Source of the DNA: Cryptomeria japonica
Taxonomy: Eukaryota > Streptophyta > Pinopsida > Cupressales > Cupressaceae
Length of the DNA: 64,000 nucleotides
NCBI RefSeq assembly: GCF_030272615.1
Contig: NC_081414.1
Span: 817,014,396-817,078,395, forward strand
Direction of reading: 5' to 3'
Of the stretch, positions 44,537 to 56,220 are shown piece after piece. Position numbers and translations under genes: made by a program. The notes below the pieces were generated by a model. The model was not told the origin of the DNA, made no database searches, and saw only the letters and a program-made list of their open reading frames with translations. Each line of letters begins with the position of its first letter. Within the stretch, counting starts at the first letter, position 1.

Positions 44537-45931
44537 TGTTGGCATTTTGAGTTTGTTGGCATTTTGCATAGAGATTGCATTAATGATATGTTATCATTGA
44601 TGTCAATTGAACCAGTAATGGTATTCATATTATTACGAATATTGTTGTTTTTTTATATTGGCTCGTAACTGGTAAGAAGAGATTCGTGGAAGATGTTGTA
44701 AACTGGTATGTTAAGTTTGTGAGTTGAATCAGTGAACTAGTGTAAAGGGTTAAACCTTTCCAAGAAATTTAATCAATAAACCCTATCAACTATTAAACCC
44801 TAACCAATCATGTTTGTTGGTTTATTATCTGATAAGCAGTAATGATGAAGACACATGTGATCATTGTATAAGGATAAGTTCAAATTGTTTTGGCGGGTTT
44901 ATTTTTTTTCTAGGGAAGGAGCAAAGTGGATTGCATCTAATGCACAACACGTGATGAGTTACAAAGTCCAATGAAGTGGTGATCATGGAGTAGTTGGAAT
45001 TTTCTTGAAGAATGTGAACAGATTATCATGATTTCTAATGATCAAGATTGTATTGACTTGTTTGTAATCTCGATGATGAGAATTAGGTTTTTGTTTGTAA
45101 AGGTTGTTGGCAAGATTGATAGAAACCTGTTGAGTGTGTAGTTGCCTAACCAATGAATGGATCTAAACTTTACGTGAAGGAATATTGAAGCTTAGAAGGA
45201 TCTAATCAAGCAAATGTAGTGCTACTCAGACAGATCAAGAAAACCTGTTGTTTTCTAACAATTACAGCAGTAGTGAAATCCCTTAACCAGGCAAGCTCTA
45301 AAAGCTTGGTTACTCATTAAATCCTCTAACAAGGTGGTTCATTAGATTGGATTCTTAAATCCTCCAATGAGGTTACTCCTAATAGGGTATTGTGCTTTCA
45401 TCAAGGCATATTTGTAAATCCCTTAACTGGGTGATTCCTAACCAGAATTAGTTCTTAACAAGACTTATTGTAAAGCTTTAACAGGCTTGGTTCCTAACAG
45501 GGTGAACTTCAAAAGAGTTCAGATAGCTATCCTTGTGAGTCTCATCTCACCATGGTTTTTACCTATTTGGGTTTTCCATGTATAAACATTTGTGTCAAGT
45601 GGTGAATGCTTTTGTGGTTATGATCTTATTTGTTGATTTGGTTAACTTCTAATAAGGCATGATATGTAGAAGCATTGAAAGAAGAATATGTTGAGTTATG
45701 ATTAAGCATTGTTGATGTTTACAAGATTGAAGTTGTTTACTGTTAAGTTGTCATAACATTTAAACCGGTTGATGTCAAGTATTCTTATGAATATTGATCT
45801 TGACTAAGATATATTTACTTTGTGTGACTGAGTTTGAGATTGGGAACTTTGTATCAGTTTTTCAATATACTGATTCACCCCCCCCCCCTCTCAATATTCT
45901 ACTAGATACTTATTCTTTCATCATACCAACA
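44537..45931 (+). repeat. 3' LTR of copia element B
   Basis: Ends TCATCATACCAACA, a perfect TGTTGG...CCAACA pairing. Its first 17 bp (TGTTGGCATTTTGAGTT) are followed by a second TGTTGGCATTTTG at 44554, where alignment with the 5' LTR begins. So the start is duplicated here or lost in the other copy. Confidence 0.9.
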
Positions 45932-46042
45932 AATATCCCTTCAATATACTCACAGGATGAATACTTAAGCTGATCACAAGACAACCCTATTCACCTTATG
46001 ATTGTATCTAATCTAGTATTCAACTCCACAACAGAGTCGCCA
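45932..46042 (-). other. Element A leader (LTR-proximal part) with primer-binding site at 46024-46042
   Basis: On the minus strand TGGCGACTCTGTTGTGGAG starts 6 nt after the LTR end. Plant gypsy elements often have TGGCGACTC-type sites in this place, but I have not assigned the tRNA. The leader continues across element B at 9735. Confidence 0.6.
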
Positions 46043-46611
46043 AGAATTTGTTGGTTAATAGATTTGTCTTTTACACATTTTTAATACTTTAACTTCTGCA
46101 TACCCATAAACAAAAGACAAAACACACCAACAGTTGGATAATTGCTTAAACAGTTAACCTCTATATACATATACAACTCCCCAAGAATGATTTTCAATAA
46201 GCTTAGGTTACAACAACTTCTATGCACACTTTTTACCAGAAAGCATTAAAGGTACTTAGGCATTAATATGTCAAGACAAAATTAACACCGCAAATGTTTT
46301 TAAGCACATGTTTCTTTTAAAAGCTCATAGACTTTCATTCCTCTAATCAATAAGACAAACATTTCAAAACTTTGCTTTTTGCATATTCACATACACTGTA
46401 TCAGAAAGATGACAAATTTTGCAATTGAATCAAACCTTCATAGAGATTCACACTTCAATTCATAAATGCACAGATTTATAAAACAAAAAATGTTGCAATT
46501 TCATTCACAAATCAAATTTTCTTTCCTCCAAAATACATAGCATTGCAAAAATACTTATGTCTTATCTTAACCCCCCATAAATTCTCAGGATTTTAAAAGG
46601 GTTTTAATCAA

Positions 46612-46620
46612 GTATATATA
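46612..46620 (-). promoter_or_regulatory. Probable TATA box of the element A LTR
   Basis: TATATATAC on the minus strand, following GGTGGC, about 560 bp before the LTR end. It would start element RNA downstream of the LTR-borne frame, which therefore lies in U3 and would need its own promoter. Position and sequence only; no transcript evidence. Confidence 0.4.
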
Positions 46621-46759
46621 GCCACCAGGCTATGATAGTTTGTTACAATTAAAACCAGAGTAAAAAGATTAACTCTCCCTGAGAGTCAAAGAAGTCTATC
46701 CCTATAACTAAAAAACAACTACTAAATAAGAAAAGTGGCATAAGCCACGAGCAATGGTT

Positions 46760-49700
46760 ATGTGATCAAGCTCGTGCAGACAACATGGCCTCCACCTATT
46801 TCTCCTGAGGTGAAGGAGTGCTATAAATGTTGTGCCATTCCAAATGAGTTGTAGAGAAGTTGAGGATGAGATGATAATGCGGAAGACCAATATGAAGTAT
46901 TTGTTGCTTCCAGACCTCCTTCTACTTACTCACCTACACAACCTTGCCCTTATGTGTCTCAAGATGATCAAAGCAAACAACTAGCATGGATTCAATTTGT
47001 GCAATTTTAGAGAAATCCTTTATTGTTAAGGATTTTGCTTCCTAGATTTGTTGAACTCGATCCTTGAAGGCTTGAATCATTTTAGTTGAATCTTCAAGTG
47101 TCTGCCTACCATCCTTCAGGAGTTGAATATCTATGCACTTCATATATTTTTGCATAGTATTAATCAATTCTCTTAACTCCTTCAAAATTTTGATGGATTC
47201 TTCATGCCCTTGTTCAATAATTGAGTTCCTCCATTCAATAATTTCTTTACATACAAAAAGCACATTGCCGTTTAGACCATGCACTGGTTTTTCTGCCAGG
47301 AAGTTCATGACTCGATATCTTTGGGTATCCCTCATTTGTTTCAGTACAACTGCCCATTTTCTTTTATAACTCCTTGACTATAGACACTACACTTCCAAAT
47401 AGTTTAATTAGAGCATAGATGTAGCTTGTACCTTTCTGGGTAATTTATTTCAGTCACTCACTGAAGACATTTGCTACCATCTGATTTCTCTGAACCTGAT
47501 CAAGCAATTTTTGGTTCAGTGGTGACTTCGGATAAAATGAAAAAGGTGCTTCGGAAAGTGGTTGTGGATTGGGATCCTATATGGCATTGATGTACTGGGC
47601 CATCTGCATTATGATTTATTTCATTTCATTTTTATCATTTTCATCTTTCCAAGTCTTGGTCAGAATTCTCTAGGTGGAGGTCTTCAGGTGTTTAGCATCT
47701 GCAGCTCAAGAGGTCACCCCTAAATCAATCTTCTCAATAAAAAAGTCCTTCTCAATGATAGTCTTAGTATCTTTATCCATTGGGGGTCTAGCTACCTCTG
47801 CAATCCAATGCCCTATTTGATCATCCACATCTATCATTTCTTTAGTTTTAAGTCTCTTGGACTTTGACGTTCTCCCCAAAAATTTGTTGACCATGTCTTC
47901 CATTGGAATTGAGATTGGAATTATATTTATTTTCTTGCTAAGTTAATAATGCAACCATTTGGAAATAGTAGATGTTTCCTTGAGTGGAGGTGATTCTTGG
48001 TTAGTGATGACAACAACCATGGTGTTTACAGAATCCTCAACTTCATGAATTTCCTTTCCCTTATTAGTAGCACCAGCAATGAGATTGTCCTACATCTGAG
48101 CACCTATCATCCCTTGAATTTCTTCTTCAGAGTCCAAATATACTATAAGTGGACTTCCAGGGAGTTTCTAACTATTCTTCTTACTACGAGATCTTGTGAC
48201 ACGAGCAGGGGAGGAACTCAAAGAAGATTCTCCTAAGTTTGCAATTTTTATTTTCTCGATCCTTTGTTTTTCATTACCTGCAATATCAATAACAATGTTA
48301 AAAGAGGAAAAAGATGCTTGTGAAGTTGCATGAGTTAGACCAACTTTTCTACTCTTAGGTGTAGAACTGGGTGGTTGTCCAAAATGACAGTCCTTTAGCC
48401 ATCTTTTTGTCCATCTAATAAAATTGAAGGTTCTAGATTGAATGTTGTCAACTCTTTTTCTATCCCAATCAACTTCTGCAATAGACTTCCCCTATATCTT
48501 CTCATTGAACTCGGTATCAACAACTTCTTCACCTTCATCCTCTTGTACATCAAAGACATTCATGGATAGACCCATCGTCACAATCTATTGAACTATGAAC
48601 CTAGACCACAATCTCTTACTGACTTCAAACTCATCATCACAGTTCTCCTAGTAGTCTTCCAGCTGAGGTTCATGACAAAAATCAATATCAACATTCAAGT
48701 TTTCTATGGCAAACCTTAGGCTATCAAATTTGCATCTAGCAACATTTAACTGCAAATTGAACTTCTTGAATTCAAGTTCAAGATTTAAGGCATCTGAAAC
48801 AGATCTACAACTATAATATCCCAGCTCTACTAGAAAGACAACTCTAGACTTCCCTTCATTTCTCTTATCAATGCAGGCGAGCTATCAACTAACTTCAATC
48901 AAAATATAACTATTTAGAGCATACCTAGGTAACCTAAAATGTTCACCCTAAAAGCCGCTAACTGTAACATAAGTGAACTAAGAAAACTAGATGATGAAAC
49001 TACCATAGATACCTACAAATTCCATCTCTTCTATTGATAATCTCTTGTTTATATTACCCTGCGACTCATGAACCAATCTACCTGCAAAAATATCATTCCA
49101 CCTCATGAAGTTTTCAGCATACCTCTGCTACTGTAGGTGAGGATAGTATTCATAAACCCTTATCCCATCAGCCCAGGGTTCATGGTATAAGCCATTCTAG
49201 TCTTGAGTGTAGGTGAGCATATAAAACAGGTACGAGGACATATAAAAACTACTCATCCTTGCAAATTTGTTTAAGCCCTCATGTAGTCTCTCTGCAACAA
49301 CTTGCCCCCAATCTAGATAAGTACTTCCATTCAACATGACTTGAATGTAGAAATACATCCAGTCTTCCCAATAAAAGGCATGAGCATTTCCCTTCAATTT
49401 ATTCAACAAAATAACAATATCTCGGACTTCTGTTATTAAATGTTCTATGGTGAGTGGCCTCGGCAGCCTGGAACCTCCTTTTTGGATTTTCAACAACCAG
49501 TTTTTGGCAATTACGCTTTTGTAGGTGCTCTTCTTCTCGAAGAAGAAAGAGTATGAAGTACCAATGGTCCAGTCTTCGTACACCTCCTTATGGGGAATTC
49601 CCATGGCTGCCATTACAGTCTCCCTATTAATTTTCAACAACACCTCTCCATTGATAGCCCTAATACACCTATGTTCTGCATCATACCGATTCATGCATTC

Positions 49701-49995
49701 TAAAACTAGCTCTGGGCAAGGTGCCACAACAGGAAATGCAACAGCTTCAATCAGACTACTTCTTACAATTTTCTCCATCATGGAATTTTAAGTTGGATTC
49801 TTAGCTCTTTCTAGTAATTTTGTGAGGTCTACTTGTGCCAGTGAAGTGTCACCCATCTCCAGTAGTGAGCTAATTAAACAAGAAGTATGACCCAATTTTG
49901 GAAGGGCCTCATGATGGCCCCTCTCATACTTATCAAACAACTTCAGGAATAAAATGAATTCCATTATTACAACAAAGGAAACAGACAATAGATAG
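46760..49995 (-). pseudogene. LTR-borne open frame, copy 2 (uncharacterised retroelement-associated protein)
   Basis: Best-preserved copy. A possible ATG at 49995 opens MEFILFLKLFDKYERGHHEA and GHTSCLISSLLEMGDTSLAQ. After one stop, 49781-49197 is open for 194 codons: EAVAFPVVAPCPELVLE, HRCIRAINGEVLLKINRETV, AAMGIPHKEVYEDW, YWEDWMYFYIQVML, DWGQVVAERLHEGL, FYMSSYLFYML. The middle (48700-48300) is acidic then basic. The end (47903-46760) has QIGHWIAEVARPPMDKD and a long helical, coiled-coil-like tail (ESIKILKELRELINTMQKYM). Total about 1080 codons. No catalytic motif or known domain was recognised. The globular N-part recalls plant mobile-domain proteins, but I cannot confirm that. Confidence 0.6.
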
Positions 49996-50823
49996 CTTCT
50001 GAGAAAGAAAATACAGTAGAAGAAGAAACAATTGAAACTAACTAGATCTTGAGAAAAAATTCCCAAAACCTTTTGATTGCAAATACAATACCTTCGGCCT
50101 CCTTCGCTTTCATGGCTATTGAGAAAGTACTAGAAATATTGCTAGCTTTTGCAAAAAAAAATGAATAAAATCTCACTAAAATCCTACCTAGTTGTACTAA
50201 TTAAGCAAGCTCGTGTGAATTGACACCTGATTTGATGTAATTTCAGCATGCATTTAATTTCGGGTCACTCCATTACATGTCACACGAATTACCATAACTA
50301 TTTGCCATAATTAGAAACTAACATCTCAAACTACTCGAAATATTCCCTTTCTTGCCATCATTTTTCCTCCATGATACATGCACCACTTCTAAATGAAGCC
50401 TCAGACTATGAATTTCAAACTTTGAACCTTGAACCAAGAACCCAAACGTTCAAAGGTTCAAGTTCAACTCTGAGGGAGAACATAGAACAAAACATAAAAC
50501 AATCTTCATGACATAAAAACAAAAGCCAACGAATGAGCAAAGATATAATTGACGCACAACCAACTTTGAACCTTGAACCTTGAACCGAAAAGTTCAAAGG
50601 TTCAAGTTCAACATGAACTTTCAACAAAGAGCTCACCTTTACCATGAAACAAATCCGCGAAGACAACTATCTTTAAAGTGGGCATAGAAATTGAACTTTG
50701 AACTAAGGCAAGGTTCAATCACTTGAGTTCAAAGGAAGAAAACACACAACCGAAAAGGAAAATAAAAAAATTAAAGGACAACTTTCGAATTGAAACTCAA
50801 AAGAAAAGGAGGGAGGACTAACA

Positions 50824-51115
50824 CACGTGAAAACTCTAGTGTTCATATGGTGAATATTTTTTATGTGTTGATTTGATTTGATTTCAGTTTATGCATGTTG
50901 ATGAACACTTAATGAGTAGTTCAGATAAATCAATTTAACAGATGGATATCAGTAATTACCGGTACTGGTAAATTGTTTATTACTGGTTTGTGATTGATTT
51001 GGTAAAGTTTTTTCAGTTTAAGTTTAAAGTTATGAATTTTTGTTAATACTGATTCACCCCCTCTCTCAGTATTAATTGGATCCTCTCAGATTAACATGAA
51101 GAAATTTCCAACAAG
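50824..51115 (+). repeat. Copia LTR 3'-end scrap flanking element A
   Basis: ACTGATTCACCCCCTCTCTC near 51048 and the end TTTCCAACA at about 51115 are typical of a copia LTR 3' part. Element A begins exactly at its left edge, so A probably inserted in or beside an older copia LTR. The rest of that LTR would lie left of the window. Confidence 0.45.
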
Positions 51116-51580
51116 GGTGAGCAACATGATAGAAATGTTGTGGTCAATCACCTGGTCAGGAATAGAAAGGGCAACCTTACCGCTCACCTTATCACAAGTG
51201 ACAGAGATAGGGGAAAGGAAGACTTTCCAGTCGGTTTGACCTCAAATAAAGCTGCCCAACAATTATTTGTGGCACCGGCTGAAAAGGAACATTTCGTGGC
51301 CTCCGTGATAGGTTGGATTACCCAAGAAACCTATGATGAAGACATATCATGAGGGACATCAACAGAGGGAACCATCAATGGGTGCCCGTACCTTGGGTCC
51401 ACCTGAAAAACCCATTTTTAGGTCCTCGCCATGTTCAGTATCTGTATCTCCCTGGTTGTCCTTAGTGCCAGTAGATCCAGGGGATCTCAAGCCAGGTCCC
51501 TGTGAAGCCAGAAGGGACACACCAGGATCGACAGAAGCATTGCCTAAAACCCTACCCTGAGGGGCATTTGATAAATAAGA
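51116..51580 (+). other. Unassigned coding-like stretch
   Basis: An open frame at 51140-51352 (VGLTSNKAAQQLFVAPAEKE) and an overlapping one at 51333-51560 (Pro-rich) are moderately GC-balanced compared with the flanks. I recognise no family. It could be a fragment of a captured gene or of an element. Confidence 0.25.
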
Positions 51581-53160
51581 ATAGTTGATGTGAGGAAATG
51601 ATAGAATTATAGATGGAAAGATTGGAATTAAGTGATGAGAGAGATCATGTTAGAATGATTGGAAGAATTGAAAAGGTTGATTCAAGAAAAGATTCTTGAT
51701 GAGGGAATGATCTCGAATGATGCAATCAGCATGATGAGATTAAAAAAAATGAAATGATATGATGATGATGAATAGTCTTCTTGTCTTTATTCATAGTGCA
51801 ACATTTTCATCACTGAGCCTTATTATGTAACAATGAAGCTTTGTACATCAAGGTATGAAGAACCAATATGTAAAGATATCTCATTGCAAAGAAACAAACA
51901 TGTAGCAGACAAGGAATGAACCATCCATTCTAGGAATAATGCCAAGGGTTGAGGTATGTGTAGTAGTCAGAAGAATAGTTATCCTTCATGGGATACTTGC
52001 CGAATGAACGTACCAATCACAGACACCCATTGGAACTATTGCCCCAGAACTTCATTGGTTCACACCAAAAACAAAAAACAAAGAAAAAGATCATGCCCAT
52101 CACGGCTCCTCTAGTCACTTGTGGACATCCTTGAGTAGCATAGTAACATAATCTGTTGTCAAATGATAAAAGATAAAAACTAACTAGGATTAAATCCAGC
52201 AACCATACTAATTTGTGTCTTTGTGTAATTGCTTGATGTGATAGTTGATAATGTCTAGTTTTGGAAAGTTGCAAACCCCATTTAAGACTGACATGTCTAG
52301 TTTCGAGTGTATCCTCTTCTATTTAAGACAAGATAATGATCACGTGATAAGGATAGATTGTCAATTGATAAGACTTGAGTAGTTTGATTGTAGATGTTTG
52401 GTTTAAGATAGTAATATCCTTTGTGAACTTCATGTGAAGTGTTTGTTGGATAGCTGCTAGGATATTTGATTCTTGCGAGACATGTTATTGCAAGTTTTTT
52501 ATGTTTTTCAATTTTTAGTTTTTTTTCGAAGATCTTTTTGATGTTTAGGGTTTTTTGTCCTCAATATTTTTGTTCTTTTTTTAGGATCGTATTTGAATGT
52601 TTTTGTTGTGATTTTGATGTTTTCTAATTTCTAAATTTTTTCAGGACTTTTTCTGAATGTTTTGGTATTTTTATGGTTTTCAAATATTTTTTATTGATTT
52701 TTGGATTTTTTTGAAACATGACCTGCCATTAATTGATAAAGATAAGACTAACCTAGACAAAATTCAGCAGCCACACTGATCTATGTCATTGTTTTGATTT
52801 GTGTGATCATTGATAGGAATGTCTGGTTTCAAAGAGTGAGTACCCTGTATCAGACTGATCTGTCTAGTTTCAAGTGTACCCTTCCTTGTATAAGACATGT
52901 TGATGTTTAATAAAATTTGATTGATAGATTGATTAACAAGACATGTGTTCAGTTTGATTATAGACTTTGAGAGTTTGTTTGTTATTGATTTGATTTTATG
53001 GATGGCCCATGCTTTCTTGCTTTGATTTTTAGATTTTTTTTTTTAATTTTTTATTTTGTTTTTTATTTTTATTTTTATGGCTTTTTTCAAGACATTTTCT
53101 TATTTTTACAATTTTTTTCAGGACTTTATCTGATTTTTAGGATTTTGTCAGTTTTGCCCC
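51581..53160 (+). repeat. T-rich region with a ~570-bp tandem duplication
   Basis: GATAAAAGATAAAAACTAAC at 52165 and GATAAAGATAAGACTAACC at 52735 begin two diverged copies. Each contains AATGTCTAGTTTT or AATGTCTGGTTTC and GTCTAGTTTC, and each is followed by T-rich DNA with TTTTTCAGGACTTT motifs. No gene seen. From 51581 to 52164 nothing is recognisable. Confidence 0.45.
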
Positions 53161-54349
53161 TAGTGTGCAAACCTATTATGACATGATGATCTAGGCGATG
53201 CATATGGAGAAAATGATTTTTTTGATATAAGATATGCTAATGCAAGATGTAAGATGAAGATGCAATTATTATTCAAACAAGAATGATTGTGTGCGTCTTT
53301 CATTCTAAAATGCACTAATTGGATTAAAGGTACAAAATGTTTCAGAGGTAGGACTTCAATTCATTCTCAGAAGACCTTAGACCATCCATCCTAACACATG
53401 ATGTAACCAAGATTTATGAATGGAGGTGCAGAAAACTTCTCCATCAATTTTTGAAACTTTGATCTTCTTTTTCCCATGTGTGTGTAATTGAATTTATTCT
53501 GACTCTTATAACCATCAAAGACCCTTGGAATCCTATGTGACTAGCTACGTAGGTTATTCTGACTTCAAAAGCAACCTGGATAGAGCCTCACTACCAACAA
53601 GCTTTTAGGGCTCTGACGAGGTTATGCATTGTAATCTCTCAAATATTGCCCCATTGCCAGTAGGCATCCATAGCCCTGATGGAGTTATTCACATGTTCCC
53701 ATAGTCAATCTTTTATTATCTCACTTGTATGCATGATATTTCAGTTATATATCTTTTCTCTTTTTGTTATGATATTTTGATATTGATTTTGGCATAACAC
53801 TTTTTTATTCTTTTTTTCTTGCCTTGAATTGTAAGTAATTAAACTTTCTTGGGTATGATGATTACAACGGTGATGAAGTAGACCTTTGGGGTTTTCACTA
53901 GCCACGACCAACTAGGTATCTATAATGACTTAGAGCTATTGATTAAGGTTTGAGATATATAGAAATTGATAGATTTTAGGTAACAAGACTCGATAGTAAA
54001 ACTTCTACCCAACCAAGGATAAAGCTTAATCACAAGGTGACATTAATGATGAATCACTAAAGGCCTCCTAAAAACTTCCTGAACAAGTATCTAGGAAATG
54101 AGACAACCTTCATTCATTTCAGTGCAGACAAGTCAATGACTCAGACAATCATCATATTATTATTGATGCAAGTATATGAGAAAGCAATAATGATATGCAA
54201 TTATATGTTGTACAATGGTGATATGCAAGTGACTATGATGTACTCTGAAATGGAGATATGTGATGCAATTAAGTACAAAATATATGCTAAATACAGTACT
54301 AAAAAATGAAATGAACCCACCCTTAGATGTAATACATTTTTAGGTGCAT
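53161..54349. other. Intergenic stretch, nothing assigned
   Basis: No open frame, repeat array or terminal signal that I can support. TTTTGCCCCTAGTGTGC near 53152-53168 faintly recalls the purine-tract region of element E in minus orientation, but no LTR edge accompanies it. Confidence 0.2.
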
Positions 54350-56099
54350 GTTTTTATTGAGTTGGTATGAACTTTGCGTAGATAATTCATTGGTCTTTGT
54401 TTGAAGAGTTGGATGAACTTGTCTTTTTCAATAGGATATTCAGTTGGGAGTCTTTCATGTACATTTTCTTCTATAGCCTCCTTATTTTCAAACCAATCTA
54501 GTTGTAGTAGACCTTCTTGCCCCTAGTCTTTCAAGTGTGGGTGTATGAGGCAAATAGATTTTGGCTTCAAAGTTATGCCATGAGCGGGTGCTTTGCTTGT
54601 TTCTATTGATGCACTTGAAGAGGATCATGAAGCCAACCAGGTGTTGATCTCATTAGCTGGTGTTATGTGTGTGCTTGAAGAAGATGATGTAACAATTTGA
54701 GTGTTGATTTCATTAGTTGGTGCCATGCTTGTTTCTATCACTACATTGGCATTTGATGATGGTGCACATACAATTGTTGACAAGTTATCCTATGTAGTAT
54801 GATATGGATTGGTGATTTCATTGATAAGGGGTTCATGAACAATTTGTGTAGAGGCATTGAGATCGTGAGGGAGACTAGGACAAATGGTAGATTCATTTGA
54901 GAGGTAATCTTGTGAGAAAAATGGAGGATTATGAAATGGAAATGAAAGGACATGGAGGGATCTTGATCAAAATCTGGAGAAATAATGAGATCTTTTTTAG
55001 GACATGAAGGTGAAGGGATGCTTTGATATTGACTTGGAAAAATATTATTAGGAAGGATGGAAGGTATGTCCTGATCTTTCTCGAGAGGTGGATGTTGGAT
55101 GGGACTTGAAAGAACATATTTCTCTTGAGAAACAAGGGTGTTATTATGAGTGGAATAGAAAAGGATGAGGGGATCATCATAAGATTCTTGGTTGGTGGGA
55201 TCTTGATAAAAATCGGGTAGGATGGAAGGGTTTGTTTTTTATCCTGATTTGTTTCATGACTAATTTCTTCTGATTTTGGATTGTCCTCTTGACATGGGGA
55301 AGGATTTTGCATGGAAGATTTTTGGAAGGTTCCAACACTTTGGCATGATGAGGAATAATTTTGAATGAGATCCTCTGAATTAGGACTTGAATTAGATTGG
55401 ATTTGTATGATGGATAGCCCTTGGCAGATTGTGTTATTGGATAGAGATGACATGGATTGGTCTTGTGTGACTTCAAGGGATGATGAAATGGTGGATAGAT
55501 ATGGTTGATTTGGAATTCGGTTGAAAGGGATTTGATTTTGGTTAAAAGGAGTATGGTTTTTAGTGAAAGAGGTTTGATTTTGGTTGAATGAATTTTGGTT
55601 TGGACTTTGGTTGAAAGGAGTTTGATTTTGGTTGAAAGAGGTTTGAATGTTGGGTTGGTGTGAATTTTGATTTGGACATTGGTTGAATGGGGTTTGATTT
55701 TGGTTGAAAGGGGTTTGATTTTGGTTGAAAGAGGTACTTTGAATGTTGGGTTGATATGATTGGTATGATTGATATAGTGGGTTGAAAGAAAGAAGGTTTA
55801 CATGACTCTAATGTTGGTTGAACTGAGGTAGGAATAATTTTGTTGAAGAATGAAGGTTGGAATGTTTGAATGGTATCACAAGAAGAAGAAGGTTGTCCTA
55901 ATAATGATTCCCTCATGGTTATCACTTCTCTCATCATTTTTTCTAAGCAAACCCTATGGTTGTTAGGACTAGTCATGTCTATCATTTGTTGTTGCAAAGT
56001 ATTGATTTGTTGAGCTAAGATTTCTATGGATGGTGATGGAATAGGAATGGAAGGGATGAATTCTCCACCTTCCCTATGAAATCTATAATGCCAATCCAT
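54350..56099 (-). pseudogene. Element H low-complexity gag-like frame
   Basis: Opens at ATG 56099 (MDWHYRFHREGGEFIPSIPI) with a short coil (IEILAQQINTLQQQMIDM) like that in the E gag, then Ser/Pro/Asn/Gln-rich sequence. Stretches of FQPKSNP heptads follow (about 55740-55530). The frame breaks near 55500, and reading continues with shifts to about 54740 as Ser/Pro/Asn-rich sequence. No capsid core or zinc knuckle is recognisable. Similarity to E gag rests on composition and the coil, so the assignment is weak. Confidence 0.4.
55530..55735 (-). repeat. Degenerate 21-bp repeat coding FQPKSNP-like heptads
   Basis: TTTGATTTTGGTTGAAAGGGG on the plus strand recurs at about 55530, 55573, 55620, 55693 and 55714, with variants between. 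Because 21 is a multiple of 3, the repeat keeps the minus-strand frame and encodes a Gln/Pro/Lys/Ser/Asn heptad. Confidence 0.65.
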
Positions 56100-56220
56100 G
56101 ATGTTTGCTTGATTGTTTTCGACCTAAGATTGCAACATGTAAGATGTTTTCTCAATTTCTAGAAAGTTGTAATATTTCATTGATTTGTTGATCTTGAAAA
56201 GCTTGTTTGCTACGGGGTTT

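Larger units (their letters stand above)
9736..45931 (+). mobile_element. Element B: Ty1/copia retrotransposon, split by nested insertions
   Basis: The element is bounded by similar LTRs (9736-11127 and 44537-45931), both TG...CA. It has a Met-tRNA-type primer site after the left LTR and a polypurine tract before the right one. Flanking pentamers AATTT (9731-9735) and AATAT (45932-45936) agree at 4 of 5 positions and may be the decayed target duplication. Its order is gag fragment, integrase, RT, RNase H, the copia order. Between integrase (ends ~14240) and RT (starts ~42511) lie about 28 kb of foreign DNA. Confidence 0.85.
1..50823 (-). mobile_element. Element A: outer Ty3/gypsy retrotransposon with ~4.8-kb LTRs and nested insertions
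   Basis: The sequence at 1-3835 recurs in the same orientation at about 47011-50823. Both copies end in CTAACA, and the complete copy begins TGTTGG at 46049, so the repeat has TG...CA ends. A gypsy gag-pol (4006-9482, minus) lies exactly between the copies, and a primer-site-like TGGCGACTCTGTTG lies 6 nt inside the upper copy. This makes the repeats LTRs rather than a chance duplication. The pol-to-LTR interval is filled by the leader, which copia element B splits at 9735/45932. The outer 962 bp of the 3' LTR and the matching target duplication lie left of the window. The flank at 50824-50828 reads CACGT. No clear polypurine tract was seen beside 3836. Confidence 0.8.
46049..50823 (-). repeat. 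5' LTR of element A (4775 bp)
   Basis: Plus-strand ends TGTTGGTTAATAG and GGAGGACTAACA. On the minus strand it holds, in order, inverted TTGAACC motifs, the extra open frame, a TATA box at 46612-46620 and about 560 bp of R/U5. The length is several times that of the other LTRs here, and the surplus is explained by the open frame in U3. Confidence 0.8.
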
